Source of the DNA: Thalassiosira profunda
Taxonomy: Eukaryota; Bacillariophyta; Thalassiosirophyceae; Thalassiosirales; Thalassiosiraceae
Length of the DNA stretch: 32,764 nucleotides
Assembly: GCA_036939355.1 (NCBI GenBank)
Contig: JALLAP010000252.1
Location: 1-32,764, forward strand
Direction of reading: 5' to 3'
Part shown: piece by piece, positions 8,369 through 17,696 of the stretch
How positions within the stretch are numbered: position 1 is the first letter of the stretch
Layout of the letters: every line of letters begins with the position of its first letter
The notes under the pieces: generated by a model
Database searches by the model: none
The model's input: only the letters and a program-made list of their open reading frames with translations
Told to the model about the DNA's origin: nothing
Translations under genes and position numbers: made by a program

Positions 8369-8995
8369 TCTACAAACACAATTGGGACGATCTCGACCAC
8401 CACTGCCTTTGCCGCCTCTGTACTATCGGCTCCCTTCATCAACCCTATTCGTATGATCGAAAAGCAGCAGCGTGCTGCGCTCAAAACGACCGGGGCCGAG
8501 AAGCCCATCATTGACATCGTGCGCGAGAGCGCCAAGGCGAACTTCCAGCCGCTCTTCCGGGGCACTGTGCCTCTTATGGGCCACAGCTGCGCCAGTGCGC
8601 TCCTGGGCTTGGCCGGCCAGCCCAAGCTGCAGAAGCACATCAAGGAGAGTCTACTCTCTGGCTACGGCGTCGGCAACTTCACCTCGGGCTTGCTGGCCAG
8701 CGCGGCCGTCACCCCCATTTATGTCGGCGTCACCAACCCTCTTTCCCGCCTCGAAGTCATCATGCAGACCAGCAAGATCGATGGCAAGGCCATTGGCGTC
8801 GTTGAAGCCTGCAAGGAGGTCATTCAGGATTCCAAGCAGTTCGGGCTGCGTGGCGTGTTCCGTGGACAGGGGCTGGGTATCTTCAAAGGCATTCTCTCCC
8901 TTACCGCCTTCCACCAGGGACGTACCTGGCTGGCCGAGGCATTCAAGAATCGCAACATTGCCAACGGAAGCTACGTTCCCGTGGGGTCGGCGTGA
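8369..8995 (+). CDS. Mitochondrial carrier family protein, C-terminal part (interrupted gene)
   Basis: The open frame from 8366 to the stop at 8993-8995 encodes helices 3 to 6 of a carrier. It starts with T-I-G-T-I-S-T-T-T-A-F-A-A-S-V-L-S-A-P-F, then I-N-P-I-R-M-I-E-K-Q-Q, P-L-F-R-G-T-V-P-L-M-G-H, V-T-N-P-L-S-R-L-E-V-I-M-Q and G-V-F-R-G-Q-G-L-G-I-F-K. The first internal ATG (8453) would cut through helix 3 and is therefore unlikely to be the natural start. Together with 5405-5849 it gives about 327 aa, a normal carrier length. The three repeat signatures keep N-P (NPVTAYR, NPIRMIE, NPLSRLE) where standard carriers have P-x-[DE]-x-x-[KR], so the matrix salt-bridge network is atypical. If transcripts are not spliced across 5855-8368, this half is not expressed as a functional protein. 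Confidence 0.75.
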   Translation, partial: STNTIGTISTTTAFAASVLSAPFINPIRMIEKQQRAALKTTGAEKPIIDIVRESAKANFQPLFRGTVPLMGHSCASALLGLAGQPKLQKHIKESLLSGYGVGNFTSGLLASAAVTPIYVGVTNPLSRLEVIMQTSKIDGKAIGVVEACKEVIQDSKQFGLRGVFRGQGLGIFKGILSLTAFHQGRTWLAEAFKNRNIANGSYVPVGSA

Positions 8996-9252
8996 GGGAT
9001 TTGGGATGCGTTGTTTGGGGCAGGGGGACACGTAGATTTGTTAGTGCACACTCGTTACCGGTATCTTCTTCTTCTCAAATCATCGTGCATCTGATATCAC
9101 GCAAGACATCCGAGGATGCACTCTGCATTGCAATTGTGGGCACTCTGCCTTGCATTGAGCCACAATAAGCGGCCCTATGAATGCAGTACTTGTCCTCCAT
9201 ATTGCGTATCCCCCCAGCGGCTCATTCTCCGTCTCCCACGAAAGCTCGCACA

Positions 9253-9972
9253 TCACGTGCATTCAGCAGCCGCAATCAGAAAATCCCGGCACTCGTCCCG
9301 CTTCTCCACCAAATCTTGCTGCTTCTCCTCTAGCTCTTCGATCTTTCGTCGGAATGTCTCGGTTTGTGCAACGATATCCTTGTGCATCACCTCCACCGCC
9401 CGCAAACTCTCCTGATCTGCACTGTGCTTCGATTGGAGTGTATCGAGCTGTTCACCGATATCATTTTTGCTCTTGCTCTCCAAATCACCAACAGGCTCAT
9501 TATCTGATGAATGGTCGTCCACTTGATCTGATGGCGATGGCGATGGTTGCACCATCGGTTGCATCATCTTCGACAGCTCGCGCATGCGCAGTTCCCTCCG
9601 CTCCATCAGCTCTCGATACCTCCCAATCCTCACCGCGAGAAATCGCTCCTTCTTCTCAAACGCCCCCAAAGATTCCCGGCATTCGCCAAGGGTTCTCTCC
9701 ACGTCTTCCAAACTCGATTCCACATCCTCGTGATTGAGTTCCAGCGCCACGTCGTGCACCAACTCCTCGCGGTCACGCGTGCTCAGGTGGGAGACACTGG
9801 ATTGCAATTGCGACGTCTCCACGAGACTGTAGCTCGAGAGGGCGGATCGGATGGAGGAGAATATTGAGCTCATTGCGCTGGGGTCACAGGCTGCAGCGGG
9901 GGCGTGGAGCAGCGCCGGGGGCGAGGGGAGGAGACTGAGATCTTGTGTGCGGTGCGTGGGAGGGATTGTCAT
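9253..9972 (-). CDS. Coiled-coil protein of unknown function
   Basis: A 239-aa open frame starting at an ATG (9972); a second ATG at 9873 (M-S-S-I-F-S-S-I-R-S-A-L) is a plausible alternative because the first 33 residues are Pro/Leu/Ala-rich and of low complexity. The body is strongly helical with heptad-like charged stretches: R-D-R-E-E-L-V-H-D-V-A-L-E-L, V-E-S-S-L-E-D-V-E-R-T-L, and near the C-terminus F-R-R-K-I-E-E-L-E-E-K-Q-Q-D-L-V-E-K-R. A Ser/Asp-rich break (P-S-P-S-P-S-D-Q-V-D-D-H-S-S-D) separates two coiled-coil halves. No catalytic motif or membrane segment is seen. It shares a 129-bp divergent intergenic region with the large gene starting at 10102. I do not recognise the family. 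Confidence 0.65.
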   Translation of the reverse strand: MTIPPTHRTQDLSLLPSPPALLHAPAAACDPSAMSSIFSSIRSALSSYSLVETSQLQSSVSHLSTRDREELVHDVALELNHEDVESSLEDVERTLGECRESLGAFEKKERFLAVRIGRYRELMERRELRMRELSKMMQPMVQPSPSPSDQVDDHSSDNEPVGDLESKSKNDIGEQLDTLQSKHSADQESLRAVEVMHKDIVAQTETFRRKIEELEEKQQDLVEKRDECRDFLIAAAECT

Positions 9973-10101
9973 TTTAGCCCATTCTCAATAAAATGATACT
10001 GTGCTGCCGCAATTAGGGTACTAACCTAATTTGGAGTCGTAAGTAGTATTATTTGTTAGCCTTTTTTGTGGTACAATTGGTTCCCGCCCCTAAAACCTAA
10101 A
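9973..10101. promoter_or_regulatory. Divergent, AT-rich promoter region with a perfect palindrome
   Basis: This short gap separates the ATG of the minus-strand coiled-coil gene from the first ATG of the plus-strand J-domain/U-box gene, so it must hold both promoters. It is clearly AT-richer than its flanks. AATTAGG (10011-10017) and CCTAATT (10025-10031) form a 7-bp inverted repeat around the loop GTACTAA. A regulatory role is inferred from position only. Confidence 0.5.
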
Positions 10102-13100
10102 ATGAAAAATTACCCTCCACAATTGCGCGGGAACGACTTTGGGCGGCACAAAAACCGCGCGCAAGATCCAAAGTCAGCGCCGCCCGACCAAAGCCGGCAA
10201 CTCGGCAACGACCACCACGCCGCCACAACCCCCGACCGCGGCCCACTCGACGACGGACCACCGATGGGGAGGAGCGACGACCTCAGCCTCTACCAATTGC
10301 CCCGGCGGCAAATAGAAAAATCCCGGCGCCGAGCCGAGTACGACGACATGCAGGGCATTGGAGCCATGGGCACCTCCGTCGACTCGAAGCCGCGGGGCCT
10401 GGACCACGTGAAGGCCGTCGTGGAGGCGCACAAGGCCGAGCAGAGGAGGGAAAAGATCGAGAAGGCGGAGGAGGAGGTGAGAATATAAATGCACTGCGGA
10501 CACGCATTGTTGTGGCTATTTTTGCCGGGGGGAAACGCGCCGCTGCCTGTCGGACACGCATTGTTGTGATTATTGCTCCGATCTATTCGTCTTAACCTCA
10601 TGCAATGCAATTATCTTTATCCCATAGGAGAAGAAGCGCCTGAAGGAGAAGGGAATTGAGGTACCGTCCGTGGAGGAGGTGGCGGCCCTCCCTCTGCTGC
10701 GCCCCTTCAAGCTGAAGAAGGACAGTCCCCTGCTTTCCGTCATCGTCAACGAACAGCACGCGTCCCAACATCTGGCGGCGCTTCTCCGCACGGGGAAGNC
10801 CCCTGCTTTCCGTCATCGTCAACGAACAGCACGCGTCCCAACATCTGGCGGCGCTCCTCCGCACGGGGAAGCAGCTCAACAAGGAATTGGCCAAGGAGAA
10901 AAAGAAGGTGGATGCCGAGGAGAAGGCCGCCAAGAAGGAGGCCGACAAGAAGGCGGGGAATGGGGGGAAGAAGGCCAAGAAGTTATCAAAAAAGGACAAG
11001 GGGAAGCAGGAAAATGCCAGGATCATCGCATTGGAATCGGACATCGAAACGGTGAAGCTGCAGTCGGGGCAGCAGCGGGATCTCCTCGCGCAGATGACGG
11101 GATGGACCCGCACGATGATTCAGGGCGAATACTCGAAGCTCTCCGTGACGATGAACGAGGAGTCGGAAGAGTTCGAGGAGTTGGAGAGCGCGTTCAACTT
11201 CCTCTGCCCGCACGTCCGGGATCCCGAGACGGGGGCGGACGAGGTCAGCCACGAGCAGCGCATTGCGTACGTGAGGGAGATGGTCCCCGTGTTGAAGAAT
11301 GTCAAAGATATGGCCGTGAAAATCATCGAGAAGGAGGATAAGGCGGCCAAGAAGGCCACCCGGGCCGCGTGGGGGAAGCCCTTCGCGGCCAACGTGGTCC
11401 AGCTGCCGTACATGAAAAAGTTTCAATGCGACGAAACGGAGGGCCCCATAGTTGAAGCTTTGATAGAGGAGTTGTACCAAAAGGCGATCACCGAAGGAGT
11501 CCGGGCGAGGTTGGAAGATAAGAAGTTGAGGAAGACATCCGATAAAACGCTTGAAGCGGTGACGGAGGTGTCGGACGACCCGGCCAAGTTCAAGGTGTTG
11601 CAGCACGTGGAGGACGAATTGGATCGGAGGGAGATGGTGAGCAGCGAGCTCATTCGGAAGCATTATCGCAAGAGGAGCATCAAGATTCACCCGGACAGGA
11701 ACGGCGAGGTAAGCATTGGCAGCTTGCAACCATTCCCAATATACTTGCACGATCTCACAACGCCATTTTGCTTTGCAGCACATGAGGCCCATATTTGAAG
11801 CGTTCACCGATGCCCGCAACGTGCTCTCCGACGTCGCCCTCCGCCAATCGTATCTCCAAGACTTGCTCAGAACGTACATCATCGGTGACCACGGCAAAAC
11901 CGTCGATCTTGACGCCTCGCACGAGATTTGGAATCAAAAGCACCGCCCCGACAAGGCCGAGGGCGACATCCGCAGCGCGCGCAAGCAGGAAAAGGAGGTT
12001 GGCGAGGCGAAGACGCTGCAGTTGGAGGGGGGTCTGCATCACCAAATTCCCAAGGGAGCTGTGTTGTTTCACCGGAGGGAGGGGCGGAATCACATCGTCA
12101 GCGTGAGCATTTTGGTGCTTAAGCCGATTCACGAGTTTTACAGCAGAGTGAGGAGCGTGAAGGTTGAGATGAGGAGCGCCGAGAATACGAAGCACGTTGT
12201 GAGGTTGAGCCGGGCCGAGATTGTGGCGAACATTCACGTCGATCGGCTGGTGAGTGGAGTGCTGAAGCTCTTTGTGCCATTGCTTTACTCCACTGGTCGT
12301 CTCACTTTGTTCGATTGATTGATAGGGCCCAATCTTCTCAAACGAAATCCCAGTGTGCGAGATGCCGCTGAGCCCCGGCAACTGGGAGGTTTTCTGGTGC
12401 GCGACGCTCGACACCACCGGCACTGACCCACTCAACCCCCAAAATGCCTCGGATGCAGAAGTCACGACCCGCCCCTCGGCCATTTCGGCCTTCTACGTGG
12501 CCGATCAGGTCAAGCTGAAGCACGCACAGGATATGGCCCTCGCCGAGCACCAGTGCAAGGTCGTGCGGGGCGAGCTCAGCAACACCCTCCACAAGCTGCG
12601 AACGAACCAGGTCGATTCCGCGTCGATGCGCACCCCGGAGCGCTTTGGACACTATCACCAGGTCCTCGTCCGGGCCCGGAAACGGTGCCACAACCTAGGC
12701 CAACTGATGGAGATCACGGGGAAGGACAGCGCCGTGTACTACGACCTCACCCATTTGCTGACGGAGAGCCGGCAGGTTTTTGCAGAGCTGGAGGAGAAGG
12801 CCGACGCGGCGAAGAAGCGAAAGGCGACGAAAGACGCGACAAAGCTGTTCAAGGCCTACATCGCACATCAGCTTGAGTCCGACGACCCTCTATCGTGGAT
12901 GAAGGANCGCGACAAAGCTGTTCAAGGCCTACATCGCACATCAGCTTGAGTCCGACGACCCTCTATCGTGGATGAAGGAGGTGACGGCGGCACAGCTGTA
13001 CCGGCAGGGAGGAGACGTCAACCGCCTTTATCAGCTCTTCATCGAGGGCAAAGGCAAATACACTTTGCTCGTGGATTCCGAAATGTACAAGTCCGCGTCT

Positions 13101-15305
13101 TTGCGTGAGGACATCTTTTCGACGAAACAGTGCAAGGACTTGGCCAAGCGGGGCGACGAGGTGGCCGAGCAAGAGGCCAAGGAGCAGGAGGAAGCTGCGG
13201 CGGCCGAGGAAAAACGCAAGGCGGAGGAGGAGAGGCGCAAAAAGATGCAAGAGGAGGCTGAGCTGCGCGAGAAGTGGGCATTCGTCGGCCAGAACGCAAC
13301 GATCAAGGGATTGACGAGCGAGAAGGGCAAGGAGATGAATCACAAACTCTGCAAGGTGATGTACTATGATGCCGAGAGGGATCGCCACGAGGTGCAGCTT
13401 TACCATTCGGACGAGAAGGCGTACCTCAAGCGGGAGAGTCTGATTGCGTACTACGGCCACATTCCGAAGAAGCCTCAAAAGCAGGAGCAGCAACCTCCAC
13501 CTCCAAAGAAGAAAGCCGTCGTTGCATCTTTGCCGCAGCCATCGTCGACCAAAACAGGAGCGTGGAATTGCAACAAGGTGAGTTGGCGCTGCTCGTGTAA
13601 TCGGCTCCCTTTCACACGCTCTTTTTTGACAAACCCACGCCTCTCTATGCAGTGCACTTTTGAGAACGACGACGCCAGCACGGCCTGTTCGATGTGCACT
13701 TCTCCTCGGACGAAGCCCAAACCAGCCCAGCCGAAGCCCGCCGTGAAGCCCGAAGAGGAAAAGAAGGAGCCGGAGGAAGAAGTGGTGCAGCAGAAGAAAG
13801 CGGCCAGTGCACCGTCCAGTGCACCAGCGAATTCTCAGTGCGACGGAACGGGCAAGAAGACTATCTACGTTCGTTCCTCTTGCACGAAGAAGCTCACTGG
13901 TAAGCGCGGGCGCAAGAAGAAGGATCTCATGGTAAAGAGCGGCGTAGACGACATCCAGATCGAGACGGCACCGATTGGCAACCACGTGCCGGTGCACTTG
14001 ACCGGCAGTCGGGTGGCTGTGCTGAAAGCCATCGCGCTGATTCAAGAGACGATTGGCATTGAAAACGTGACCGAGAAGCTCAACAAGCCGGCGCCTTCGC
14101 CAACGTCGACTGCATCGACTTCCGTTGTCGCATCACCGCCAGCTGCGAAGCCCCCTGCGCCAGTCGCCCCTCCTCCTGCTGCTCCTGCACCGGTCGCTGC
14201 ATGGCCTACTGCGCCCGCGCCTGGGGCAGAGAAGAAGCCAGCCGCAGCCACCGCCACTAGTACGTTGCCCCCTGGCATCTTCGCTGGCTTCGACAAGCCC
14301 GCCGACACGCTGCCCTACGGCATCAAACAGGTCGTCTCTGCGACCGAGTCCGAAACGCTGCCTGCGTCCCACTACTCCTTTGGCGATGCGCTGCTGCCCC
14401 CCGGCCTCATGGACAATTCCCAGTCGACCGCGCCCACGAGCTCGTTGCCGCCGGAACTGCCCTCGGAAATCGGCATCAACTCGCAGGGTATGACGAAGGA
14501 GTCCATCACCGAGGCGTCAATTTCCAGCTTCAACGATCGGAGCAGCGGCTCGAAGGCGTACTCCAACTTCACCCCCAACGAGAACGACCCGCTCCTGGTA
14601 TTTTTGAGGTCGCAATCTACCTGCATCAAGGGCAGCGTTGATGAGTTCTACGTATGGCTCGTGAAAAGTGAGGACATCGATAGCATGTCGGCGTTGAAAG
14701 AGGCTGTGTCCGATGACGATTACCTGAACGAAACGCTCAAGGTTGGGAGCGGCGCTTCGGGAGTCAAGGGGTTCAAGAGGAAGGCGTTCTTGCGCGCCGT
14801 CATGGACTACAAAGAGGTCAAGCCCGTTGAAACCCCTGCGCCTCCGTCGCAGAACGCCACGACTACCGGATCAACGTCGACCAATGGGATGAGCAGCCAT
14901 GCCTTCCTTCCCACCAACCTCTTCGGCAACGACGATCCCAACCCTGTCACGCTGACGAACTTGAGCGAGCCGCCCACGGAGCTCATGTGCCCTATCGGCT
15001 TGGTTCTCATGACAGAGGATCCAGTCCTTGCCGCCGACGGGGTGACGTACGAAAGGGCGCACATTACGAGCTGGTTCCAGAAAAAGGTCGCGGGCATCAA
15101 GGTTGCGCAAGAGAACCTGAAGCACAATCCTCAATCGGAGAGCGACAGGAAGCTCGTGGAGAACGGGGTCGTCTCACCGGCGCACGGCACGCCGATGAAG
15201 AGCCTCGCCCTGACCTCCAACACCAGCGTGCGCAACATGGCGCGAGCTCATCGCGACGCGCAGCAGAGTTTGATGTCGTTGGGTTCCGCCTCCGGCTTCA
15301 ACTAG
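10102..15305 (+). CDS. Multidomain J-domain / RanBP2 zinc finger / KH-like / U-box protein
   Basis: Five exons: 10102-10476, 10628-11708, 11779-12249, 12326-13577, 13653-15305; all four introns are phase 0 with GT..AG borders. After collapsing two 73-nt assembly duplications the product is about 1561 aa. Domains: Lys/Glu coiled coil (~125-190); J domain around H455-P456-D457 (K-H-Y-R-K-R-S-I-K-I-H-P-D-R then F-T-D-A-R-N-V-L-S-D), the Hsp70-stimulating motif; a second charged helix (~860-910); SH3-like module (~911-970); a textbook RanBP2 zinc finger (W1007, C1009, C1012, N1016, C1023, C1026), formed only after the last intron is removed; a KH-like domain (~1078-1148, G-K-R-G-R-K-K-K-D-L-M); Pro/Ala linker; SAM-like domain (~1321-1395); C-terminal U-box (~1454-1541, E-L-M-C-P-I-G-L-V-L to S-N-T-S-V-R-N-M-A). 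This suggests an E3 ligase coupled to Hsp70 and RNA or ubiquitin binding; the role is inferred. The last intron has no in-frame stop, so retention is possible. Confidence 0.8.
10497..10568 (+). repeat. 18-bp direct repeat inside intron 1 of the J-domain/U-box gene
   Basis: CGGACACGCATTGTTGTG occurs at 10497-10514 and 10551-10568, both within the 151-bp intron 10477-10627, which is twice as long as the other introns of this gene. The extra length could come from a local 54-bp duplication that has since diverged between the copies. Confidence 0.85.
10727..10871 (+). repeat. 72-bp duplication around a single N (assembly join artefact)
   Basis: 10727-10798 and 10800-10871 are the same 72 bp apart from one base (CTT versus CTC) and are separated by a single N at 10799. 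The coding frame shifts across the N but is continuous if one copy plus the N is deleted. This is what two overlapping contig ends placed side by side with a minimal gap look like. Confidence 0.93.
12835..12979 (+). repeat. Second 72-bp duplication around a single N (assembly join artefact)
   Basis: 12835-12906 and 12908-12979 are identical over 72 bp with one N at 12907. As in the first case the reading frame of the J-domain/U-box gene is restored by removing one copy plus the N. The identical overlap length at two sites points to a fixed assembler overlap. Confidence 0.93.
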
Positions 15306-15447
15306 ATACCACTCCTTCATCAAACACCGCGATACCATCCATGCATACATATCACTTGTTGGGGGAAGCGGGTTGTTACGGCATTCTCCGCAGCAGTAGT
15401 TGTAACACCTAATCCGCTAACCCCACACATTGTTGACCAAGAATCTT

Positions 15448-16992
15448 CTAACAATACTGCGGGCACCATCCCGGAGCAGCCAACAAGAGGCGCAAATTGT
15501 CCACGTAGTCCGAGTCTGAGAGAAAGATTCGGAGAGGAAGCGCTATTTTCCACCGATGATCGGAATCGCTGTCCTCGCCATTATCATCTCTCATTGCTTG
15601 CATGGAGTGGCAGTGAATGAGATTACGGAGAATCCTCTCCCAGACCTGCCTGTTGGATATTGGCCGGACCATATCATCGCTGAATTCCAAGTTATACCTG
15701 GCGACAATATCCCGGCAATCGTCATAACTCAGTATCCGCCCTGAAAAGCAGAGCACACACAGTGTTAGGGCCAACAAGGTAACAGTTCTTCACACAAGAT
15801 ACGACGAACCTTGATGAAACGGGTCAACAAAGACCCGATCGGCGTTGCTCAAGCCATCAGACGGTGCGCCGACAACAATGTGGCCCGGGAGGCCGATAAT
15901 GTCCAGCTCAATCCCGCATATCCTCCGGACAACAGCAACATAGATGATGGACAGTGTCATCGGGATGCCTTTCCTCAAAAAGAGGCAATAGTTGATCAGC
16001 GAATTGGTGTGATTGTAGTAATCATCAACATTGCCTGTAAACGGAGTTGGACAACCCTCGAAATTGGGAGCGCCAGGGCTCTCAAATAAGAACTTCATTG
16101 CCTCCAACACCTCCCGGACGGAATAATCACCAGTGCAGGACCGCTGCGAAAGGCGCTCTTTGACAAAGGTGGCCAGCTTATCCAGCTCTTTGTTCGCACG
16201 CCTCTCACCGAATTTCATCCAGTCAGACTTGCAGTTTCTCATCATGACAGTGGCATCGTCGTAAAACCCAGTAATGGCAATTGCACCTTCTTCGAGTCGA
16301 ATCTTGCCTCGTTCCGTAGGAAATGCTCCAGTGCTTGCATCGATGAGAAACTTCCATTCTTGATACCGGACGACACGATTGATCCCCGTCAACACCTTGC
16401 CGCATACTCCGTTTTGAATCTCCAGGGGCGACGAAAATCGTCTCAATGGACGAGAAATCTTAATCAGCGAATCAAGTATGTCGAGCCCATCGGCCATGAG
16501 CCCGTACCATACTTCATTGCCCTGCGGCTTCTCCACGTCGAGTGCAAGGATTCGCCCACGAACACATCGGTCCAGGCGAGCGCGGCGAACAAATTCGTTG
16601 TACCAATTTCCATCCGCAATTTCCTCTGGGTGGACGTTCCATCCCTTCAATTTAGACCATGCCTGCAAATCTGCGGACGTTCGCCTCTTCCCGTTGACCC
16701 AATTCGCATCGTGCAATCGCTTCCAGGTTTCCTGACAATTGTTGGTAACTATGTCTCGATAATTGCAGCCCGAGGCGCGCAGACTAATCAGTTCCTCGAC
16801 GTTGAGATGGCTCAGGATCTGCGTCTGGATTTCGGTGGGGAATGCGCCGATCGAGGGCGTTGGTGCATCGACGGTTGATGGCCCATCAACCCGAAGACGC
16901 GAAAGGCCCTCTGCCGCGCCGCGGACGCCTGATGCCTCGCCGGCCATGTCGCTACCAAATGAGCCAATCATGTGCACCACCACCGCTGCCAT
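15448..16992 (-). CDS. F-box protein with SirB1/transglutaminase-like domain (FBXO21-like)
   Basis: Exons 16992-15810 and 15740-15448, phase-1 intron 15809-15741 (GTTCGT..TTTTCAG, with a CCCTAAC branch-like site), 491 aa. The ATG at 16992 is the first real one; the frame extends a little upstream without ATG. An F-box lies near the N-terminus (A-F-P-T-E-I-Q-T-Q-I-L-S-H-L-N-V-E-E-L-I), which recruits SCF ubiquitin ligases through Skp1. The middle and C-terminal parts match the SirB1-type transglutaminase-like fold of FBXO21: N-S-L-I-N-Y-C-L, R-K-G-I-P-M-T-L-S-I-I-Y, G-L-P-G-H-I-V-V-G and F-V-D-P-F-H-Q-G, the last completed across the splice. It is a probable substrate receptor of an SCF ligase; the substrate is unknown. 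A MITE-like element sits about 130 bp upstream of the start and could influence its promoter. Confidence 0.85.
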
Positions 16993-17120
16993 AATGTGGC
17001 CAGGCCGCCCTCGCAAGAAGGGGCCGCCGCGGGGAAGTGCGTCAGCGTCAGCCTGTGAAAGGAGTTACCTATTTTACGTAGTACGAACTCTCCTCTTCTT
17101 GGAACTAGAGAGGCACCACA

Positions 17121-17470
17121 GTGCCAGGAGGGCCGACATCTCCTTGACCGGAGGCCTATTACCAGGGTAGAATTTCAGCTTTTGCCCCGGCGGCCGGTCA
17201 CTAGCTTTGCCTAACAAAGCCTACTGACTTTATACCTGGGTATACCGACCAAAAGTACGTAAGGTAGATACCTCAATGAGCTTAAGGATAACCCTGTAGC
17301 CGACCTAGTTGAAGCTAGGCCGACCAGCCCTATTCTACCTGGGTATAACGAAGATTAGCCTCCGGCGGTCAAGATTCTACCCTGGTATTCTCCGGAGGCC
17401 TCCGGCGGTCGAAACCCTCTACCCGGGTCAAAGCTAGTAGATTTTGTTAGGATGTCGGCCCTCCTGGCAC
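17121..17470. mobile_element. MITE-like element with perfect 20-bp terminal inverted repeats
   Basis: 17121-17140 is the exact reverse complement of 17451-17470 (GTGCCAGGAGGGCCGACATC). CACA directly flanks both ends (17117-17120, 17471-17474), and the longer GGCACCACA occurs at 17112-17120 and 17466-17474, so a target duplication of 4 bp (or a 9-bp one overlapping the right repeat) is possible. Inside, GACCGGAGGCCT..TTACCAGGGTAGAAT on the left reappears inverted on the right, so the arms extend imperfectly. Five TACC-x-GGGTA-like palindromes lie at 17160, 17233, 17336, 17378 and 17420. There is no coding capacity. It fills most of the 17017-17696 gap, which otherwise holds nothing I can support. 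Confidence 0.8.
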
Positions 17471-17696
17471 CACATTGCGCCGTTGCAATCGAGGCAAGCT
17501 AGAACAGAATATCGGCTGGGAGGCAAGATCCGCGGCCATCGGGCTGTCATGCGGTACGCATTGAACCGGCTAAACGTTCTACAAGGCGATGGAACATAAT
17601 ATGCACACAACTGTCCTATGATGCTGGTTATCGATTACTGAAAGACGGCTACCAACTAGCAATGCAACATAATGATCGTCCTCGATCCCGCACTTC

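Noticed and set aside
8453..8995. A stand-alone 180-aa gene starting at ATG 8453
   Set aside because: The ATG lies within carrier helix 3; conserved carrier sequence continues upstream to at least 8378, so this is an internal Met.
10011..10031. Telomere-like TTAGGG repeat
   Set aside because: Only one unit is present; it is part of a local palindrome, not a tandem telomeric array.
10777..10900. Frameshift mutation in the J-domain/U-box gene
   Set aside because: The frame change coincides with the N and the 72-bp duplicated contig overlap, so it is an assembly artefact.
12963..14045. A 360-codon minus-strand frame opposite the J-domain/U-box gene
   Set aside because: Leu/Arg-rich shadow of Glu/Lys-rich coding sequence; the plus strand has recognisable domains here.
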